From the NCBI GenBank assembly GCA_012837525.1, contig DUQZ01000027.1, forward strand, positions 51,156 through 115,155: a stretch of DNA of 64,000 nt, read 5' to 3'. This DNA is from Clostridiales bacterium. Its GTDB lineage: Bacteria > Bacillota > Clostridia > Christensenellales > Aristaeellaceae. A model generated the notes under the pieces. That model saw only the letters and a list, made by a program, of their open reading frames with translations. It did no database searches and was not told where the DNA came from. Of the stretch, positions 60,921-64,000 are shown piece after piece; position 1 is the first letter of the stretch, and each line of letters opens with the position of its first letter. The translations under genes and the position numbers were made by a program.

Positions 60921-63113
60921 ATGGCCCACACAGCATTTGAACGCATGACCCTGGAAGAGATGACTGCCCGGCTGAGCAAATACAGCCCGGCGGAGTCACT
61001 TGCGCTGGTCAAAAAGGCGTATGATTTCGCGGTGGAGGCGCATAAGGATCAAACCAGGCTCAGCGGAGAACCTTATGTGTCCCATCCCATCCATGTCGCC
61101 AGCATCCTGGTGGAATTGCAGTTGGATGCCAGCTCTGTCGCGGCGGGTTTATTGCACGACACGGTGGAGGATGTGGAAGGCATCACGCTTGAGACCATTG
61201 AGAAGGAGTTTGGCGCGGAGATCGCGGGCCTGGTGGATGGTGTCACCAAGCTGGGCCAGCTGGACTTTATGGACCGGGAGGAGCAGCAGGCGGAGTCCTG
61301 GCGCAAGATGATCCTGGCGATGAGCCGGGATATCCGCGTCATCCTGATTAAACTGGCCGACCGCTTGCACAACATGCGCACGCTGACGCATCAGGCGCAC
61401 GAGCGCCAGGTCAGCATCGCGCAGGAAACGCTTGACATCTATGCGCCCCTGGCGCATCGCCTGGGTGTGTACACCATCAAGGCCGAGATAGAGGATTTGG
61501 CCCTGCGCTACCTGGATCCGGACGGCTACAAGGACGTGGCCATCAAAGTGGGCCAGAAGCGTATCGAGCGGGAAGAGCAGATCAAGACCATCATCAACAC
61601 CCTCAGCGAAAAGATTCACGAGATGGGCCTGCATCATTTTGAAATAGACGGCCGGCCCAAGCACCTGTACAGCATCTACCGCAAGATGGTCATCCAAAAC
61701 CGCTCCTTTGACCAGATTTACGATCTAATCGCGGTGCGCGTGGTGGTGGATACCATTCCGGAGTGCTACACGGTGCTGGGCATCGCCCATACTTTGTGGA
61801 CGCAGATGCCGGGCCGCTTCAAGGACTTTATCTCCACCCCCAAGTCCAATATGTACCAGTCCCTGCACACCACCTTAATTGGCGGCCGCACGATTCCCTC
61901 GCCCTTTGAGGTGCAGATCCGCACGCGGGAGATGCACCAGATTGCCGAGTACGGCATCGCGGCGCACTGGAACTATAAAGAAGGCACCGCCAGCGGCGGG
62001 CTGGACAAAAAGCTCTACTGGCTGCGGCAGATTCTGGACTGGCAATCAGAAACACGGGACAGCAAGGAGTTTATCGACGGGCTCAAAACCGACCTGTTCA
62101 GCGAGGACATCTTTGTCTTCACGCCCAAGGGCGACATCATCAACCTGCAGCGCGGCGCGACACCGCTGGATTTTGCCTACCGCATCCACTCCCATGTGGG
62201 CAACTCCTGCGTCGGCGCCAAGGTCAACGGCAAGATTGTGCCCCTGCAAACAGAGCTGCAAACCGGTGACCGGGTGGAGGTGATGACCTCCTCCCACTCC
62301 AAGGGCCCCAGCCTGGACTGGCTCAGCGTCGTCAAGACCCAGCAGGCCAAGACCAAAATCCGCCAGTTTTTCAAAAAGGAGCTGCGGGGGGAGAACATCC
62401 AAAAAGGCCGCGACATGCTGGAGCACGAGGCCAAGCGCCGCGGCGTCAAACTGGGGGAGCTCACCAAGCCTGAGTTTTATGATCCCATCCTCAAGCGCTA
62501 TTCTTTCCCGGATCTGGAAGCCATGTACGGCGCGGTTGGCTACGGCGGGATTCCCTCGGTCTATGTCATCTCAAAACTGCTGGAGGAGCAAAAGCGCGCG
62601 ACCGACCAGCAGCAGGAGAAAAAGGCGGCCACCCTGCCCGATCCCAAGCAGATCAAGCACCAGGGCAAGCCCACCCACGGCATTTATGTGGAGGGCGGCT
62701 CCGGCATGCTGGTGCGCTTTGGCCAGTGCTGTAATCCAGTGCCGGGGGACGACATCATTGGCTTTATCACAAGGGGCAGGGGTGTCACCGTGCACAAGGC
62801 CGATTGTGTCAACGCGGTCAACGCCGAGGAGGAGCGCTTAATCAATGTGAGCTGGGCGGATGAGGACACCGGCAATTTCAACGCCAGCATCCGCTTAACG
62901 GTGTATGACAGCCCCAATATTTTGGGCGAGATGATGATGTACATCGCCAATGCCGGCACACCGGTGGTGGCGGGCTCCCAGGAAGAGGTTAAAAAAGGCA
63001 TCCGCCGGCTGCACCTGGTACTCCAGGTAACCAGCAAGGACCAGGTGCGCGCTGTAATCGCCCGGATGCAAAAGCGCTCGGACGTGCTGGACGCCTACCG
63101 CAGCGCGCGCTAA
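60921..63113 (+). CDS. rel: Bifunctional (p)ppGpp synthetase/hydrolase Rel
   Basis: A 730-residue long RSH protein. The hydrolase HD domain has YVSHPIHVA near residue 51, LLHDTVEDVE near 77 and IKLADRLHNMRTL near 140. The synthetase domain has GRFKDFIS (the RxKD form of bifunctional enzymes) and NMYQSLHTT near 311. TGS (VFTPKGDIINLQRGATPLDFAYRIH, in blocks near 397-420), a zinc-finger-like region with GQCCNPVPGD and a C-terminal ACT domain follow. It makes ppGpp on stalled ribosomes and degrades it otherwise. It lies in the recJ-rel-dtd cluster, 14 nt before dtd. Confidence 0.97.
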   Translation: MAHTAFERMTLEEMTARLSKYSPAESLALVKKAYDFAVEAHKDQTRLSGEPYVSHPIHVASILVELQLDASSVAAGLLHDTVEDVEGITLETIEKEFGAEIAGLVDGVTKLGQLDFMDREEQQAESWRKMILAMSRDIRVILIKLADRLHNMRTLTHQAHERQVSIAQETLDIYAPLAHRLGVYTIKAEIEDLALRYLDPDGYKDVAIKVGQKRIEREEQIKTIINTLSEKIHEMGLHHFEIDGRPKHLYSIYRKMVIQNRSFDQIYDLIAVRVVVDTIPECYTVLGIAHTLWTQMPGRFKDFISTPKSNMYQSLHTTLIGGRTIPSPFEVQIRTREMHQIAEYGIAAHWNYKEGTASGGLDKKLYWLRQILDWQSETRDSKEFIDGLKTDLFSEDIFVFTPKGDIINLQRGATPLDFAYRIHSHVGNSCVGAKVNGKIVPLQTELQTGDRVEVMTSSHSKGPSLDWLSVVKTQQAKTKIRQFFKKELRGENIQKGRDMLEHEAKRRGVKLGELTKPEFYDPILKRYSFPDLEAMYGAVGYGGIPSVYVISKLLEEQKRATDQQQEKKAATLPDPKQIKHQGKPTHGIYVEGGSGMLVRFGQCCNPVPGDDIIGFITRGRGVTVHKADCVNAVNAEEERLINVSWADEDTGNFNASIRLTVYDSPNILGEMMMYIANAGTPVVAGSQEEVKKGIRRLHLVLQVTSKDQVRAVIARMQKRSDVLDAYRSAR

Positions 63114-63127
63114 CAAGCAGGAGAGAT

Positions 63128-63577
63128 ATGAGAGCAGTTGTTCAACGGGTAAGCCAGGCTTCCGTTTCAGTAGAGGGCAGCATAACAGGCCAGATCGGGC
63201 AGGGCTTGATGGTCCTGCTGGGCGTGGAAGTGGGGGACACGGAAAAGGACGCGCAGTATCTGGGCGATAAAATCGCCAAGCTGCGCATTTTCGCGGATGA
63301 TGAAGGCAAGATGAACCGCAGCGTCAAGGATATTGACGGCGGAGTGTTGCTCATCAGCCAGTTCACCCTGCTGGGTGACGCCAGGGGGCAAAACCGTCCG
63401 GGCTTTACCCAGGCGGAGGCGCCGGAGCGCGCCAACGCGCTCTACATCGCCTGCTGTGAGCGGGTGGAAGGCCATGGCATCCCGGTCGCGCGCGGCGTCT
63501 TCCGCGCGCACATGGAAGTGTCCCTCGTCAATGACGGCCCGGTTACCCTGCTGCTGGATTCCAAGAAACAGTTTTAG
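63128..63577 (+). CDS. dtd: D-aminoacyl-tRNA deacylase
   Basis: A 149-residue DTD enzyme that removes D-amino acids and glycine from mischarged tRNA. The two active-site motifs are present: SQFTLLGDARGQNRPGF near residue 77 (SQxTL) and LVNDGPVTLLL near 134 (NxGPVT). The N-terminus MRAVVQRVSQASV is standard. It follows rel by 14 nt with a GGAGAG site, as in many Firmicutes. Confidence 0.97.
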   Translation: MRAVVQRVSQASVSVEGSITGQIGQGLMVLLGVEVGDTEKDAQYLGDKIAKLRIFADDEGKMNRSVKDIDGGVLLISQFTLLGDARGQNRPGFTQAEAPERANALYIACCERVEGHGIPVARGVFRAHMEVSLVNDGPVTLLLDSKKQF

Positions 63578-63585
63578 GAGGCTGC

Positions 63586-64000
63586 ATGCGCATCATTACG
63601 CTCCCCGTGGGTGGGCTTGAAACCAATTGCTATATCGCTTATCAGGAAGAGCGCGATGACGCGGTCATCATCGACCCGGGCGCTGACGCGGAGAAGATCA
63701 AGCACGCGCTGAACGGGCGCAAGGTCGCGGCGGTCCTCTTGACTCACGGGCATTTTGATCACACCGGCGCGCTATACGCCTTTGCGGACGCGCCCATTTA
63801 TATTCATGAGCAGGACGCGCCCATGCTGACAGACAGCTATTTCAGCTTCGGCCTGTTTTCGGGCGATACCAAGAAGCGCCCGCCGGCGACGGATTTCTTA
63901 ACAGATGGGCAGGTATTGGACCTGGCCGGTATCCAGTTTGACGTGATGAGCACGCCAGGGCATACCCGCGGCAGCGTGTGTTTCAAGGTGGGTGAGGACA
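63586..64000 (+). CDS. Metallo-beta-lactamase-fold hydrolase, glyoxalase II-like (3' truncated by window)
   Basis: The first 138 residues of a cytoplasmic metallo-beta-lactamase-fold enzyme. ATG 63586 follows TAGGAGG. The metal motif THGHFDHTGAL (HxHxDH) lies near residues 50-60 and the third-ligand block STPGHTRGSVCF near 125-136, matching the YcbL/glyoxalase II-like group. It hydrolyses thioester or related bonds; the substrate is not fixed. Position after rel-dtd is conserved in Clostridia. The C-terminus lies beyond the window. Confidence 0.9.
   Translation, partial: MRIITLPVGGLETNCYIAYQEERDDAVIIDPGADAEKIKHALNGRKVAAVLLTHGHFDHTGALYAFADAPIYIHEQDAPMLTDSYFSFGLFSGDTKKRPPATDFLTDGQVLDLAGIQFDVMSTPGHTRGSVCFKVGED

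Overview
The window is a gene-dense, mostly GC-rich chromosomal stretch from a Gram-positive-type (Firmicutes/Clostridia-like) anaerobe. The assignment rests on synteny and gene families: CggR with a phosphoglycerate kinase, triosephosphate isomerase and phosphoglycerate mutase operon; a prmA-rsmE-mtaB-HIT operon; a yabM-yabN(mazG)-hup-yabO run; a secD-secF-recJ-rel-dtd run; gyrB-gyrA; NrdR; and class A PBP and BspA-like leucine-rich-repeat surface proteins. Secreted proteins mostly carry signal peptidase I type leaders. No phage, transposase, CRISPR array or rRNA was seen, so most of the window is core chromosome. Species cannot be named from the sequence alone.

Layout. 1-4.7 kb: end of hslO, a HEAT-like protein, a zinc-ribbon/TPR membrane protein and ftsH, overlapping or closely spaced. 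4.7-8.65 kb: a lower-GC sugar ABC uptake operon with a PIG-L deacetylase, bounded by terminators and led by a promoter with a palindromic operator. 8.7-9.6 kb (minus): an E2/CAT-fold protein that has lost the catalytic histidine, back to back with the fba promoter. 9.8-18.8 kb: glycolysis, with fba, a PPi-type and an ATP-type phosphofructokinase and a secreted metallo-beta-lactamase-fold protein on plus, and cggR-pgk-tpiA-gpmI on minus. 18.9-22.2 kb (minus): prmA-rsmE-mtaB-HIT. 22.3-27.5 kb (minus): livKHMGF. 27.7-30.5 kb: a COG2509 FAD enzyme divergent from a CapA-like protein. 30.7-35.3 kb: gyrB-gyrA.

35.4-39.2 kb: yabM-like flippase, mazG, hup and rqcP, with a 160-nt imperfect inverted repeat between hup and rqcP. 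39.3-47.4 kb: a large LRR protein and a CARDB-like membrane protein (minus), then a class A PBP (plus). 47.5-51.5 kb: MATE transporter, iron alcohol dehydrogenase and glycerol-1-phosphate dehydrogenase. 51.5-54.8 kb: tRNA-Ala(CGC) on minus, then a cobalamin riboswitch controlling a BtuFCD-type ABC transporter. 54.9-64 kb: nrdR, an SDR, a small membrane protein, very divergent secD and secF, recJ, rel, dtd and the start of a glyoxalase-II-like hydrolase.

Regulation is legible at many points: sigma-A-type promoters with 16-18 bp spacers, intrinsic terminators, hairpins between co-transcribed genes (notably after both transporter binding-protein genes and between glycolytic genes), several short operators overlapping -35 elements, and at least two promoters placed so that the start codon is at or next to the predicted transcription start (leaderless mRNA). 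The most unusual items are the degenerate SecD/SecF pair, the E2-like protein without its catalytic histidine, the long inverted repeat at 38.7-38.9 kb, the coupled hslO-HEAT-zinc ribbon-ftsH group, and the PPi/ATP phosphofructokinase tandem. All calls were made by eye; no database search was run.
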